From Arcuatula senhousia (taxonomy: Eukaryota; Mollusca; Bivalvia; Mytilida; Mytilidae), in NCBI GenBank assembly GCA_963971305.1, contig OZ020303.1, positions 35,886,106-35,950,105 on the forward strand: a DNA stretch of 64,000 nucleotides, in the 5' to 3' direction. Under the pieces are notes generated by a model. The model did not search any database. It was not told the DNA's origin and was given only the letters and a program-made list of their open reading frames with translations. Both the position numbers and the translations under genes were made by a program. Shown here piece by piece: positions 1 to 15,100 of the stretch (position 1 is its first letter; every line of letters starts with the position of its first letter).

Positions 1-497
1 ATCTTCCATTCCAGGTATTCTCAACTGATTTAAGCTCTTTAATGAAGATATCTTAAGATATGCCAAAATTTTCACATATTCTTTAAGGTATTTTGAATGG
101 GATTTTTTATGGCCCACCTATGATATTATAAAGGCAATACCGGTAGTGTTCGGTCCATTTGTCCATACTTCCCAAATACTTTTTCGTGTTGCGAGGAGGG
201 GACTTATGTCTTTTTGGTATGATCTTCTTATTTAAAATAAGACAAATTCTAAATATGTGTAAATGGGAAAAATGACCATCATGCTTTGATATTATAGTTG
301 CAGAAAATCGAAATTTTCTAATTCTATTTTTTTTTTTCTTTTTGGGGGGAGGGAATTTCTGTTTGTTTCTGCAGAAGAACAATTTTGTTTTTTAACCATT
401 ATGTTTTTAATCAAACTAAAGCTAAGTGACCATTAGAAATAATACTACATTGTACTGCAATAAGAACACCGGGTCATTTGAGAAAATCTTTTTCCAG
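1..497. other. Intron sequence upstream of the first visible exon
   Basis: The acceptor AG at 496-497 shows that this stretch is the end of an intron. I see no convincing propeptide or signal-peptide exon in it. It is AT-rich with a poly-T and G-rich run near 328-352. Confidence 0.6.
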
Positions 498-3121
498 AAG
501 AAAACGTGATGTCTAAGATGAGAGCGATGGAACGGTATCATTATTGGTCGTGTGTACGATTTGTGCCGTGGACCACTGCAACCAGTAGTGATTATGGACT
601 AGACCATAACAATTACTTGGAACACATTGAAAAGAATGGGTATGGTCATATATATTTCTTATTTATAAAACTTTTTTTTTTCTCAGAAATATTACTTATT
701 AAATTTTGATGACCTTGTTACTTAAATAGTTTTTATATTGTGAATCGAAAGCACCATTTTCTTTGCCTAATAGTTATAATTACATATGTGGACGTATCAG
801 GAGCTTGTGCCTTACTTTAACATTTGAGTTAGTTTGAAAAATTTAAGTTGATTGATTTCAGATGTTGGTCTTTTCTTGGAAACATTAAAAGCAATGGACA
901 AAAAATATCGTGCTGTAAAGACGTAAGTTGTTTTGACTAATCCGGTAGTGTTTATGGCGGTTTATATAGAAGCATACTGTTAACGTGTGGTGCATAAAAA
1001 GGCAGCGTGCTTTACATAGAAATATCATATGGATAACAATTTGATATTCCAGAAATAAAACCCCATGGTTCAACTTTTCTATCGCGTTTTCTGTGCATGT
1101 TTTTATAATACGCTCTTTTTGATGTTTTACTAATAAAGCCTTTAAAGTAAACGATCTATATGTAAGCTATATATTAAGCAATATCGGTATGTAATACTAA
1201 AAATACATAAGAATCAATTAAATTTTATATTGTGTCATGCCTCGATCAGTGTTTGTTGCCATAAAATTGCCATCTCGTCCATACCTCTAACTTTCATGCC
1301 CTAATCACTGTTTAATCATTGTAATGTATTTGCTAAAGAATGTTTGTGTCCATGAACTCGGTCATTCCCTTGGACTCCACCATGAGCAGAAAAGTCCGAT
1401 CCACGACGACTATGTCCGGATCAACCGCAAAAACATTGAACCAGGTAACTTGATCTAAGACAGCATTTGTAATAAAGAGAAATCTGGAATAATGAAAGTG
1501 GTGAAAAATGATTTTCTTATTTAGGATATTTCTGCTTATAAGTTTGATTTTCAAAGGCGAGGATTATATAAAGAAAATTGAAGTATATGTAATCTGAAGT
1601 TTTGTGTTGTGTCAAACTATTTTCATTCGATTTGCTGCCTAACTCTTGAAATTATATGAAAAAAAATTCAAATTTGATGCCCTTTTATATTGTTTAATTA
1701 AAATTTTCAAAAAAATATATCTCGGGTCATTACCGACAATGGATGTACTTGGAAATGCAAACACCGTCCAATAAGTTATCATGATGTATGATTTTTCGAA
1801 AAATAAGAAACAATGGTAGACTTTAACTTTAGATAACTGCTGTCTACAACTATTGCTTTTTCTTTAAGAAAAATCGTATACAGTATTATTGTCAATGATT
1901 GCCTTTTCTTCGTTAAAAATTGTACACCATATTATTTATAAGACGGTCCATACATTTTTTTGCGTTAACCATCGCCGTCATTTCCCTGCATGTTTGTTTT
2001 CACGCAGATAAAATGAGTGGCTTCAGTGAAGTAGGACCAGAAGAATCCAGAACCTTTGGCTACTTTGACATGGGCAGTGTCATGATGTACAATACCTACG
2101 TATGTGGCTATGTACTAGCATAAGCAACTTTATTAGTTCTGTATATTTAATTGTATTTGGATCAGACATATAGTTTTACCCTTGTCCGTCAGTCCGTCCG
2201 TCCGTCCGTCCCTATGTCCGTAACACTTTGGTTAAGTTCTTGATTAAGGTCCATTACTCGGATACTAGATGCTGTCAATGATATTTCACCACTCATGATT
2301 TGTCTTGGGCAGGGATAAACCTTCAGCTAGAAATTAGGTCACTGTAACCAATATTTTACGCATGAAGACTTTGGTTAAGTTTTTGGTTACGGTCCATAAC
2401 TTGGATACTACATGTTAGGGGTTAATGATTTTTCATCAAAAGATGTTTCTTGGGTAGCACGCCTCCACTTACTAGACAATAGGTCACTGCAACCCATATT
2501 TTACACATGAACAATTTTTGATTAATTTCTTTGTAAAGGCCCATATTTCAGATACTACATGTTGGGGGTCAATGATATTTCACCACTTGATATGCCTTTG
2601 GTACACTACACCACCCATTAGAAATTAGGTCACTGCAACCTATAGTTTACCCATAAACAACTTATCCCATATTAGGTCCATATCCCAGGTAATACATGTT
2701 CGGGGGTCAGTGATATTTCAAGAACGGGAGGGCCATACCGTAGCTCATAGACACATTTTCTATTTATACAGGTCATTTTTTTAACCATAAATTATGCATT
2801 TTTGCTATAAATTATTTGGAAAGCATTGATTTAAGTTTTTTATTGTGGATTGTTCATAATCATTAATCTAAATGCTTTTGATGAGTTTGATTTTCTTGTG
2901 ACTTAAATAAACTGTCATTGTTGCATTTTATCTTTTGAAAATTATTGTTTTGCTAAGGACTCGTACATGATATAAAATCTTATTTAAATTATAGGCATTT
3001 TCAACCAATGGAATGCCGACAATGACATTATTTGATTCCAACATGGAATATCTAGTCAGAAATCCGGACCCTCAGATGTATTACATGTTCAAAGAAATAT
3101 CAGATCTATACCACTGTAAAG
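498..3121 (+). CDS. Exons 1-5: astacin (M12A) catalytic domain
   Basis: Five exons encode an almost complete astacin catalytic domain. The zinc-binding helix HELGHSLGLHHE is in exon 3 (1339-1444). It has the three His ligands and the catalytic Glu of HExxHxxGxxHE, with Leu at the usual Phe. The Met-turn SVMMY in exon 4 (2008-2099) supplies the Tyr zinc ligand of the astacin family. It is followed by AFSTNG, a typical astacin stretch, split across exons 4 and 5. The upstream CVRFVPWT and NGCWSFLG segments match the N-terminal half of the fold and its disulfide cysteines. All catalytic residues are present, so an active enzyme is expected. The domain start and propeptide are outside the window. 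Confidence 0.95.
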
Positions 3122-6100
3122 GTAATACACAAAAAATGCATTTATATCAAAGCTATATTTAGTGACGCGTTTGTTTTAATAAGCAGGAACTGTTTACACT
3201 TCCGAAGCACCTGAGTTCTCTTAAGTTTGTTACTGAATTTAGTTGTATTTATGTCTGATTATTTTTCATTTTGATGTACCCTTCGTTTTTAAACGCCAAG
3301 TGTCTTTTCTTTCCACTGCTTTCTGACTTTAATGCCCCTTTTAGTTACTCCTTTGCTCCGTACAGTACGAAACCAGTTTTTTTTAAACATTCATTATGAT
3401 TTCGGTTTCATTTTGAAAAAAAAAATGCCTTCGACATTTTACTAACTTGTTTCAACAATGTTTTTAAGGCTTGATATTTTCAAAAGTAAAAAATGTATTC
3501 TTTTACAGTTTTTGACCGCTGAAAAATAAATGCACAAGCATAAAACCCATTTTAAAGGTTAAAAGAACTTTGTGGAGAAGAGGCCTTCATGGATCAAATA
3601 ATAAATGAACAAGCATAAAACCCCTTTAATAGGTTGAAAGAACTTTGAGGAGAAAAGGCCTTTATGGATCAAATAATAAATGAACAAGCATAAAACCCCT
3701 TTAATAGGTTAAAAGAACTTTGTGGAGAAAAGGCCTTCATGGATCAAATAATAAATGAACAAGCATAAAACCCCTTTAAAAGTTAAAAAGCATACAGAGA
3801 AATGGTTGATTGTTCATGCCCCCCCCCCCCAATGGCATACGTTGAAAACTGCTTGCCGTTTTTAATTTCAGAAATTTAAAATTCAGTTCCTTTTAAGTTG
3901 TTTTTGTCATAAAGTAAGTGCAATAAAGCATTTGGAAAGCAAAAAGCATAATGGGGGCTCCTCATGGGGGGTACCAGGAATCAAGTAATCAGCATTTTTT
4001 TGCCTGTGTAATCAAATAATCATATATATTTTAGAAATGTAATCAAAAACTGTTTCCCAATGGGAATCAAGTAATCAAAAATTCAAACCTTGGTAATCAA
4101 GTAATCATTAAATATTTGCTCTTGTAATCAAGTCATCGCCTTTAAAATGGCCTGGGAATCATGTAATCAAAAACCCCATGAGAAGGCAAATAATGACGTC
4201 ATTAGTTTGTTTCTCTTGTGCTTGAAGTATATTTGAATACCCATCTATATATGTATTTCGTAGATATAAAATGTCCAGGCTTTAACATGACGTGCGAGAA
4301 CAATGGTTATGTTGCTTATATCCAGAATACGTGCACCTGTAGATGTCCTAAAGGTCTAGACCCCCAAACTGGATGTAGAGAAGTTTATCGTGGTGGTAAT
4401 TATTTAAAATAATGCATTTTCTCTATATTAAAGTGTAATTAACATGTAAAAACACTAAAATTAGTACATCTTTTCAAGATGTTATTTCCCCCCTTATTAT
4501 CCGTCTACTCTTATATGTCTATTGACTTCGTCGCTGCTTTTTCTTATGATATTTGAATGTCCCCATTGTTATTATTTTACTTCTTTGATACTGACATTTT
4601 CACTTATGAATTCATGAAAATTAATGAAGTATAAAAATTTGTGGAGTTTAGGAAATGTAAACTTTCATTCAAATCGATCATCATGTTCATACCAACAAGT
4701 ATATTCTTTTTGTAACATTAAACATTTTTCCCCATAATTTGAACATACATGTATTGCAAAATTCTTGTTGATATGATATACATTTCAATATTCAGTTAGA
4801 ATTTTAATTAATCTCCAAAACCTAGATGACTCATTGAAGACACTAGGATGGCCCGAGACAGAATTTACCATTATGAAGCCACAAGATGGCTGTCCCGGAG
4901 AATTTTCTGAAGGAAGTGTTGCCATGACAACAAAGAAAACAGAATTTTCAGAAAATTACAATATTGACTGTATGCACACAGATGAGCAATTGAATCTTAA
5001 GTTTTGCACAAAGAACTCAGAGTCGACTGAGAGTGTGAAGTCCACATGGACACCCGGGCAGTATTGTTTCTTCTCGGCAAATGGATTCTGTCCAAAAGGT
5101 TAGCGTGTATTGTTTGTTTGTTTTTTGACGACATAATATTTTTGTACTAAAAAACTAGATTACTTGGTATTACAGAAAAACTTTATCTGCATCTAAATAA
5201 TCCCTGTACCAATCATTTTCCTTGAAAAAAAGTTTCATTTATACTTTTGAAGACAATGCTATCAGAACTATTTTGGAATTCTATCTCTGTTCATTCTAAA
5301 TAAAGCTTGGTAACCCGCTAACTAATTCAAAACTGATTATCGTACTTCAAATATCTTTAACAGGATTTGAGGAAGGCTTTATTGAGATAAGCAAAGCTGG
5401 TACTATAGTAGACCAGAAGCCTATACCAGATGGAATGTCTAATGGTGGCAATTCTATATGGCACTTCTGTTGTAGAGAAGATGGAACATGGACAGACCCT
5501 CTTTATCTTCCTACCAACGAACCTTTTACACTCTTTCCACAACAAGAAGAATGCCAAGAAGTCAAAGGTTTTAGCAATTTTCGCATTATTATTGCTTTTA
5601 ACTACTGCTCGCCTCCTTATCCTTTCATACTTTCTTCCTCACTCTTATTTCTTTGTTCTTTGTACTAGTTGTCCTTTTCATATTGATGTTGTTGGTTTTT
5701 TTTGTCTGCTGAAGTTGTTTTTCTCTTTTTTTCCTAACATTCCCTTTTTCTTTAATTTTGGTGTAGCTCATCTACTTTTCTTGTTGGTGTCTTGTCGCAA
5801 TTTCGTATGTTAATCTCTCTTTTGTTTTCTTTGATTTTCTTTTAATTTTTCTTGTTGTTGGTGGTGTTCTTTTTCTTTTTTCCCACTATGTTGTTGGGTT
5901 TTTATGCCCCGCCAACAATGTTGGAGGGCATATAGTTTTTCGGTCTGTTCGTCCGTTCGTCCGTCCTTCCGGTCGTCACACTTTAGTTTTCCGCACTTCT
6001 TTTCGACATTATTGCATATATTCAAAAGATTTTTGGTATGTGAGTCTACCATGATGAGTTACAGGTAAAGTTTGAGTTTCGTTTCGGTCCACTGATTTTA

Positions 6101-9100
6101 ATCTAAATTACGGCCCTTTGACTTAGCCAATTTAGTAAAAATAACAGTTTTCCGCACTTTTTTTCGACATCCTTGCATATATTCAAAATATTTTTAGTAT
6201 GTGAGTCTACCATGATGAGTTACAGGTAAAGTTTGAGTTTCGTTTCGGTCCACTGATTTTAACCTAAATTACGGCCCTTGGACTTAGCCAATTTTGTAAA
6301 AATAACAGTTTTCCGCACTTTTTTTCGACATCCTTGCATATATTCAAAATATTTTTAGTATGTGAATCTACCATGATGAGTTACAGGTCAAGTTTGAGTT
6401 TCGTTCTGGTCCGCTGATTTTGACCTAAATTACGGCCCTTGGACTGAGCAAATTTTGTAAAAATAACAGTTTTATTTCATTTGCCAGCGGGACATCAGTG
6501 TCATCTTGACACATTTCCTTGTGGTTTTTTTTTCTCTTTTCCCTCGCCTGAATTGTTCCACGGTGGGTTTTTTCTATCTTATTCATAAATACTAGGAGTT
6601 TTATTGCAAATGTAAGCGTACTTGTAAACAACAAAATAAAAATACAATATGGTGGAGATTTATCTTTAATTTCAGACATGAAAGCAGATAAACAGTGGTT
6701 GATGATTGACACTGGTGGAAATGTTAAGGTTGCTGGACTCACACCAAATGCCAAGATAGTCAGAAAGACATCAATGTACATCAATGTTTGTTATTACTGG
6801 CCTCTTAACTATGGTATGCATGGTAATGTGAAGATGAAATAGCTTATTTTCGTTTTGGGGTTTGGTTTTGGGGGGGGGGGGGGTAAAGAAAAAAATCCCA
6901 CTTGTCTCATTAGGGAATAAAATTCAATAATTTCTTTTAGATTCTATTTTAATTTCAAACATATTAACATACTAAAGAGCCTCTCTTATATTTGTATTTA
7001 TTTAAAGTTTAAAAACTCATCAGATTATTTTTTTGTTACAGATTGTGGAGAAGTCATACAAATGGACAAACAGAATGCTGTTGTTGTAGTACAATCTCCC
7101 AATTTTCCACAAAACTATAATCTCAAACAAGAATGTACCTGGACCGTTTTGGTACGATGTTCTCTCTTCCCTTAATCAGTTGTCAGATTTAAACCTATAA
7201 AATACAGGGACATTTCCGAAGCTCGTGGGTTCACTTATGTTTCGACTTTAGTTTACATTGCTAACTGTAGTTAATTTGTGTATTTTTGTATCTGTAATGC
7301 GATTCCTTCTCTTTTTCCGTCTTGTTATGATGTTTGCAGATTTTGTCTTTGCTTTTCCGGACTTGCGATATTTTAATGTACCATTTGTATTTTTTGCAAT
7401 ATCATATTTTGCTGGTTTAGAATGATCCTATCATTTTCAGGACTGTGTTGTTTTAAATCCTTATACATTTACAAGACCGCCTTGGTATAACTGAATTCTA
7501 TTCGTGCTGCTTTGGAGTAAACCAATAAGTAACTTACAAATAATATATTTACAGTTTTTTTTACTTAAAAGTTTGCTTTGCATATACATGGCATGTTATT
7601 CTAACCGAAAACTCGTTAAATGCATGTACTAGTATCATATTAAACTGCGACTGAATGGCAGCTATCTGGAAGTTTTCTAGACGATACTCAATGTGGTATC
7701 ATTGACAAATTGTTTATACACGTTTAAAATTATTTTAACCAGGAGCCCTTGTCATGAATAAATTTTTTAAATTTCACTTGATGGTACTAGTATTTAAATT
7801 TGAAAATTTCCAGGACTGAATTTCTAAGAGTTATATCAGAAATGAATGCAATTTTTCCTCTATTTCAAGTTCTGTTAAACACATTGACTCAAACATATTA
7901 AGAAATATTGAAAGAACAAAGACCAACATCATGCTCAACATTTTCCCTCAAAAGAATTTCCTGCAGATGGTTTCAAATTTGGAAGTAAAACAAACTAAGC
8001 CAGGAGGCTAGTTTGGCCCCGCAACGTTTTGAATGTGCCTGTCCTGGGCTAGGAATCTTTGTCAAAGTGGTCGGGTTTATGTTAATTGTTTTTTGTTGAG
8101 GGATGGTCTTTTGTTCCGCTTTGGGATTGGGCTTGGGTCACGTGTGTTTTTTTTTAAATCAAGGGCCAAAAGAAAAACAGTGAGAAGCATTTGCCAAGAA
8201 TGTTTTCATTAGTCAAGAACGAAAGTCAGAGGTTCGAAGACGATCAGATACCGTCGTAGTTCTGACCATAAACGATGCCAACTAGCGATCCGCCGGAGTT
8301 GCTTCAATGACAGCAAATTAAACTTTACCTACCACCTACGATATGAGTCGTTTTATTATATGATTTTAGAGCCCTGAAAATACCAAGATAAAGCTTGACT
8401 TTACCACTTTTGACATCGACTCTCGAGTTGATCCTGATACAGACTTTCCCACTTGTGATGATTACCTAGAAATACGGTTTGCTCTGCCTGGGCACCCTGG
8501 CATCCAGTAAGACTTAAACTTCAAACTCACTTGAGGATTTTGGCTTTAAATTTAATATAAGTTGTTACAATACATGAATAAAAGATGTTCTAAATATTAG
8601 TCAATGTGTCCGCCTTTGACGGGCCCGCATTGCTTTTTGTAGCACGAGAAATCTGCTTTTCAGGTTTTTTTGGTCAGATGTAAACTCATAAGTTTTGCTT
8701 TCATTTAGTCATTACATATCAAATAAGTTGACGAAAACAATTATTTGAATTTTATTTTTATTCAAATTGTAAAGATTTATAGAATGTTGCGACTTGAGTC
8801 ATGGTGATTGCAATAATTTGTTGGCGAAAATATTCATTTTAGTTATTGTGGGAGACGGTTTGATCCAACAATAATTACAGAAGGAAACATGTTTGGACTA
8901 ACGTTGTTTTCTGGACTAAAGGAAACAAGAGCCGGGTTTAAAGTTGTAGCAGCCATGATAACTGGTATTGATAATATATAGTTAGGCCAAAAAAAAAAGT
9001 ATGTGTGTTTCTGGTTTCATGCATGAAAAAAAAATAGGTTCGGTAGGTAGGCATAATTGATTTTTTTTAACCTTGAGCATATTTCAAGTTAAACGGTCCT

Positions 9101-12100
9101 TAAGCAAAAATGAAACAAAAAGTCTAGGGTTTGCACGTAAAACTACGGACGATCGGGAAACCAGAAACACGTATATTTTTTATATTTTGGTCATGGAAAT
9201 ATTTTATCCAAAAAATATCGAACTAAGAATTTTTTTTCTGAATCAGGGCACTATTATACAATTGTTTACTGGTCATGAGGGATTCCACGAGGTACTTACT
9301 ATTTCACGAGGCGCGTAGCGCCGAGGGAAATGGTAAGTACCGAGGGGAAACAAAAGTACTGTTTTCCGAATGACCAGTAAACAATTGTTTTATTATACTG
9401 AATCGGTAAACAACTTAACTTAAGGTGGTTCGGGGGTATAAGAAAAATCCATCAGATTTTTGTTAAATTTTGCAGAATTAAACTTTGATAAAAGAACATT
9501 AAAAAAATGCGAAAATAATTGGGGGTCACGGAACTTTTTACAGATTTATGACCTTGCGAAGTTGGTTGCCTAGAGATCGTTTTTCCAATAGATTATAAAG
9601 GGAAAAGAGTTATTTAGCATCACTGTAAGCTGGAAACCCATCAGATTTTAATTATATTTCACAAATGACAAGCCTCATATACTATCTACTAAAAAAACAT
9701 GATAAAAACTTGGGGTCACGGACCTTCTTTTTAAGATATTTAAGAAAAACTAATTTTTCCTACACATTTCTATATAAAAATTTGTCACACAGTTTCCCGC
9801 CAATTATCTCCCCTGAAAATAGAAATTTTTAGAAAAAGCTTAATTTCTGTTTAAACATATTTGTTATATTTATTTCATTCATGAAATAAAATAAAGAATT
9901 AAATTTTGTATCCCATATGTTATTTTTATTCACTTTAATTGAAATCCAGACTAAAAATTTGCAAGATGTCTGACTGACTGATGGGTATTTATAGTCGCGA
10001 CTAGGGGAAAGCCCCTCTGCGTCGACTTATACCTCTACAGGTATAGACTCGCTATGTGCCATGGGTCGTCCAGCCCATGACACACCACCGCCAGTGTTAG
10101 CTGCTCCAGAGTATCCTTTGTTATCGCTGGAGCAGGGCCCGTCTTCCACCACGGGGAGGTACTGGTCGGAATTCTGGAAGACTTCAAGATGTCTGAAAAA
10201 GATGCTCAGTTTTATACTCCCGAACCACCTTAAGCCACGCCTATGCTCACTCTTTTTTTTCTTTGTATACAGGGTACTCTAGCCACGCCTACTGCCAATC
10301 ATACAAAAACCCCGCGAAATAGTATTACGGTACTATTACCCTAGGGAAATAGTTTTTACTATATCCCTAGGGAAATAGTACTTTTACCAAATTCAAGATG
10401 AAATAGTTAAAATGTTTACTTGTATTTTATATAGAAAAAATCTACTGAAGTATAATAATAATTAATATATTCAGTTTAAACAACATTTAACTTTCAGATA
10501 TGCCACTGTGCATAAAATAAACAGTATCGTGTCATTTTAAAGGATAACGAACTTAAAATGTTATGTAATAATCGGGAATGATTTTTTGAATGTTATCATT
10601 CCTAAATCATTTATAAAGGAACCAAATGGAAGTATTGACGATGTAAATATTAACAATCTTTAAATTCATAGGGGGCCTTCATAGACACCTACCAACCGAA
10701 TGCTTGAAAAATTCCCAGAGTCCTGTTTATTTTGAATTCATTATGATTTTGTATTTACATTACACCTATTCCATATCTCATCATTATTGATATTACCGGT
10801 TTTGTAGAAGACGATATGTGTTACACAAACAGAGGTGAGGACTACAGAGGCCATGTCAATGTTACAAGACACTTTGACCCTTGTCTACCATGGACAAGTG
10901 TTCAACACTGTCCACACCATGCTTTCCATCCTGGGTGAGACCTAGATTTTTTGCCTTTTTGTTGGCAATTTCACTTATCGACTTTCATTTTTTATAAAGT
11001 AAATGGGCTTTAGTCTTTGATGTTGTTTTTTTTATTTATGAAATAAAAAGTACACGAGAGGGTTCAATAAAACGATTCATTTGGTAAATGCTGTATATTA
11101 ATATTCTAGGGAGTTCGACTAAAAACTGATAGACCGAAACCTGAAGCATTTAAAAACAAACCCACCACCCAAAACCATTGAAAATGAAAGCCAAACCAAG
11201 CAGCAAGGATATCGACCATGTGCAGTACGCGGAAAGAGACATTTTTTACCTAGCTCTGTCATTTGATTATGTTCAATATTGCATATTGGTTATCAAACTC
11301 TTTTGCTCAAATACTTTTACTGTCACAATTCAAATTTATAAGTCTGAGAATATTCCAAGCTCTCTTAGTATACACCATGCATGAGCTGAGAATATTCTCA
11401 GACTTTAGTTTTTTGTTAGCAGTTTTGTGGCAACTAAAGTCAGTAAAACATCCCACAATTTCAATTGACACCTTACATGATTTTCACAGGGATTTAGATG
11501 ACGATTTAGTGGACAACTTCTGTAGAAACCCTGGCAGTGGAACCAGACCATGGTGCTATACACACTATGAGGACTGCAACAGGGATTATTGTGACCCATG
11601 TGCATTAGGTAAAATATCCGGAAGAAGGGGATTTTCAATTACAATGCATGACAAAAAAATCACACGATAAACATTAAACAAGACAAAGGAACAAATTCTT
11701 GGTCTTCAAGTTGCATTGCAGGGATGCCTACAACATGAATCTTTCACCTCACTGCAAGTTGAGAACGGCTCTTGGCACTGGTTAATCCGTCATCTGTTCA
11801 TCAAATTATGCAATTTTACAAAGGAACAGGTGATGAAGGAAATATGATAAAAAATCTGCCAAAGTAAAAAATGGCCGGATTACGTTAAACAGGAAGTAGG
11901 TGAGAGACAGACCTGAAATTCGTTTAGTGAAGTCGATTCCAATGTTATTGGACCCCATCTTGATGCTGAATAGCAAATGGCTGTGATTAGAAGTTGATGA
12001 AAAAAAACTGTCCCCGCTCGCCAACCCGACATTCACTATTTCATATCCCGGATTTTATCTCCATAAAATCCGGCCAAAAATGAAACCGAGATTGCAAGTT

Positions 12101-15100
12101 TAAACATTCATTGCAGTGACCATTAACCATTTTCCATTTTCCATTGACCTTCTAACACTTATGTTCCTTTGATTTTAATTGTGTGTTTTGGGGTGGACTT
12201 TTTTATTTACTTTTTTTTCATAAAAAAGTGACGTGTCAGATTTGTTTTATCAGAAATAAAACAAAAACCATTAATATGTATATACATGTACATTTTTTTT
12301 TTGTAGAAAACTGTTACGACTTATTAGAAGATTGCCACATAGTGATTGCAAAGGATCGAAAATTCTGTCATGCTAATCTAGAAGCTCACAGATTATGCAG
12401 AGAATCGTGTGGTTTTTGTGAAAAGAAGAAACCGGCTCCTGGTATGAACAATTGCAATGAAAATTTTGTAGATTAAAGTATTTTTTTATTTCCATTTTAT
12501 AATTCTATTGATATGCTATAAATTCAAAACGCCGCTTACATTTATAGATATTCAGTTACAGTATATAACACGTGACATTGTTGTTCAAAAAGAAAATTAC
12601 ATGTTTGAAATTTGTGCCAATATCTCCATTGTAGCTTCTAAAGTTAAATGTTCAACACCAACACATATGGAGGATTCATCACCAACAGAACCATTACGCA
12701 GCGAATACAATGTCGGGGATTCTGTAAAGTTTAAATGTAATACTGGAAACGAAGAAGAAATCAGAATTTGTCTGTCTGATGGGACATGGTCAGGAGCAAA
12801 TTATGTCTGTGGAAGTAAGAAAAAAATCATAAATAAATATCAATTGGTTTTTGGAATCATGAATATTTAATTATTTTATTCAAAATTGTTAAACAGTTAG
12901 GTATTAGTATATACATGATATAATGTACTTCATTTGTATACCGGTATGAACTTGTCCTAAATTATTTTGATGTATCAGGCCAGCATGATAACTTTCAGGA
13001 CCTGTAGTTTATTGCATTTGAAGTTATACTTTCCTATCAATTCAAAGCTATGGACACCATTTCAATTAAGGAATAGTAAGTATGCTATTAAAATTGAATA
13101 CAAAAGAATAAGTTGTGACATATATGCGCACATATTTTGCATGTTGAAATAACGGTTTCAGGATGTCCAAATGGGTGGATACCATTCAAGAAACGATGTT
13201 ATAAGTGGTTTGGTTCCTTTGAAACGTGGGATGTCTCTAAAGAAATTTGCAACCAGCATTCTGCTACGGTTACTTCTGCTAAAGACTTCGATGAATTTGA
13301 TTTTCTTCTTCATTTGAGGTATGCCTGTATGATTTTTATGTACTTGAGCAATGACACATTTTTTTTCTACTTTCTCCAAAATATACACAAATAAGGAATG
13401 GGTCTGACATTTATATCAGTTTCTTTTTCTTTGTAGTTCGCTTATCACCCTTTTTTTAACAACAAACTAATTTCAAACAATGATAGCCAAAAAATATTCG
13501 ACATGGATATGATCAACATGTGATCGTATAAACTCATATCTTATAAATTTAGTCTTCAATCAAACTCTATATACTAATGATAGACTATCATTTTCTAGGC
13601 GAGACGTCCGGCCATTTTGGTTAGGACTTACATATGATGAGAATTTACATGAAAATGTTTGGTTGGATGATGGAACAGTTGCAACGTTACATAAATTTGC
13701 TTCGGGTATGATATACGATAGGAAGTTTTATAATTATGTTTCTTTCTTAATACAATACTGCATCGTCAACATGATAAGTTCATCCCTCTTCTAATAAAAT
13801 TCCTTTGTTTTAATATTTCGTGGTAATAAAAGTAAGAAAAACGAAGATCTGTAACAAATGTAGTAATTGAGATCGCACCATAACATTTTTGTTAAGAAAG
13901 CAGACTTTTAATCACTTATATGTAATTGTATGCTCTATTATAGGGCCCTTAATTGGAATAAAGCTATTTCTATTTCTATTTCTATTTCTATAATAACCAA
14001 ATTCTACAGTTTTTCGTCTATAATTTTCTATTGCCATTATCAATACAAAAGTATCATTTTTGTTGAAATGACATTTCTTATTAATTTTCAAATTATTGAT
14101 AAATGCTCCAAACTGGCATATTACAATGTCGACGATTTTGAATATTAAGCATCAGCATAAAAGCTAATGTATTTTGAATAATGTCTGAATTTAGCTTTTT
14201 TCATTTTTCATGGATCTTTCAGGTAACACAGAAAAATGTACCTATGTTCATAAGAATAAAGACTGGTATGGCACAGCCTGTAGTAGTGAAAAATATCTGG
14301 CAGTTATTTGTAAGATGGAACCTTCTGGTATATATTATTTCATTGTTTTATAAACGAGTTGTTTCTGGGGGTTTTTTTTTTGTGTTTTTTTTTTAATTGT
14401 ATGCAGGCTCTCATGATTGTCACAATAAACTATACTTGGTTATATTTCCATTTCCTTTTGAAACCATATTCAAGTTTTTGTATGATTTTATTTTAATCAG
14501 AAACATGTGATATAGCAATTACATGTACTTTCTTTTTGAATTGGTGCAAGGGAAAAAGATAAATAAGCATAAATTGTATGAATGTGTTAACTGCAAATTG
14601 TCTTGAATTTTGAGTTTTGAATATGAGATATTCTCAGTATTAATCACAGCAGTTTATGTCTTTCAGAACGAAAAGAATGTCAGGATGCCCAAAATGACTG
14701 TGAAAGGTTCATTATAGATGAGCCCGGGGCATGTGAGACGTATCCAGATTTTGCTTGGCACCTGTGTCCAAAATCATGTAATCAGTGTAGTGACGGAACA
14801 GGTATAACATTGAAAACATAAATAGTTAATGAATGTGTCGATGGAAGCCATAATGGGACAAAAATCTACAGAACATGCCCCCCCCCAAAAAAAAGAATAA
14901 CTAGTGTATGAATAACAGTTTTATAGACTGAGGAAGGATTTCTTACCAGCAATAGCTGTCTTTATCAAAAAGGCAGTTAAACACTCTCCAATTGGTCTAA
15001 AGTATTTAAAAAACATAAAACAAAATCTATCATACTTGAAAATTAATTGATAAATACACATAGACGATAAAGAGATGTGGAATAAGTGTACGTGACACAA

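Noticed and set aside
5430..5813. 127-codon open frame on the + strand
   Set aside because: It overlaps ApeC exon 8 in a different frame and then runs into low-complexity T-rich intron sequence.
13158..13388. 76-codon - strand frame
   Set aside because: It is the antisense shadow of the C-type lectin exon 17.
12307..14801. Reading the ShKT modules as toxin genes
   Set aside because: They are single exons inside a large mosaic protease with phase-1 borders on both sides; no separate signal peptide or start exists.
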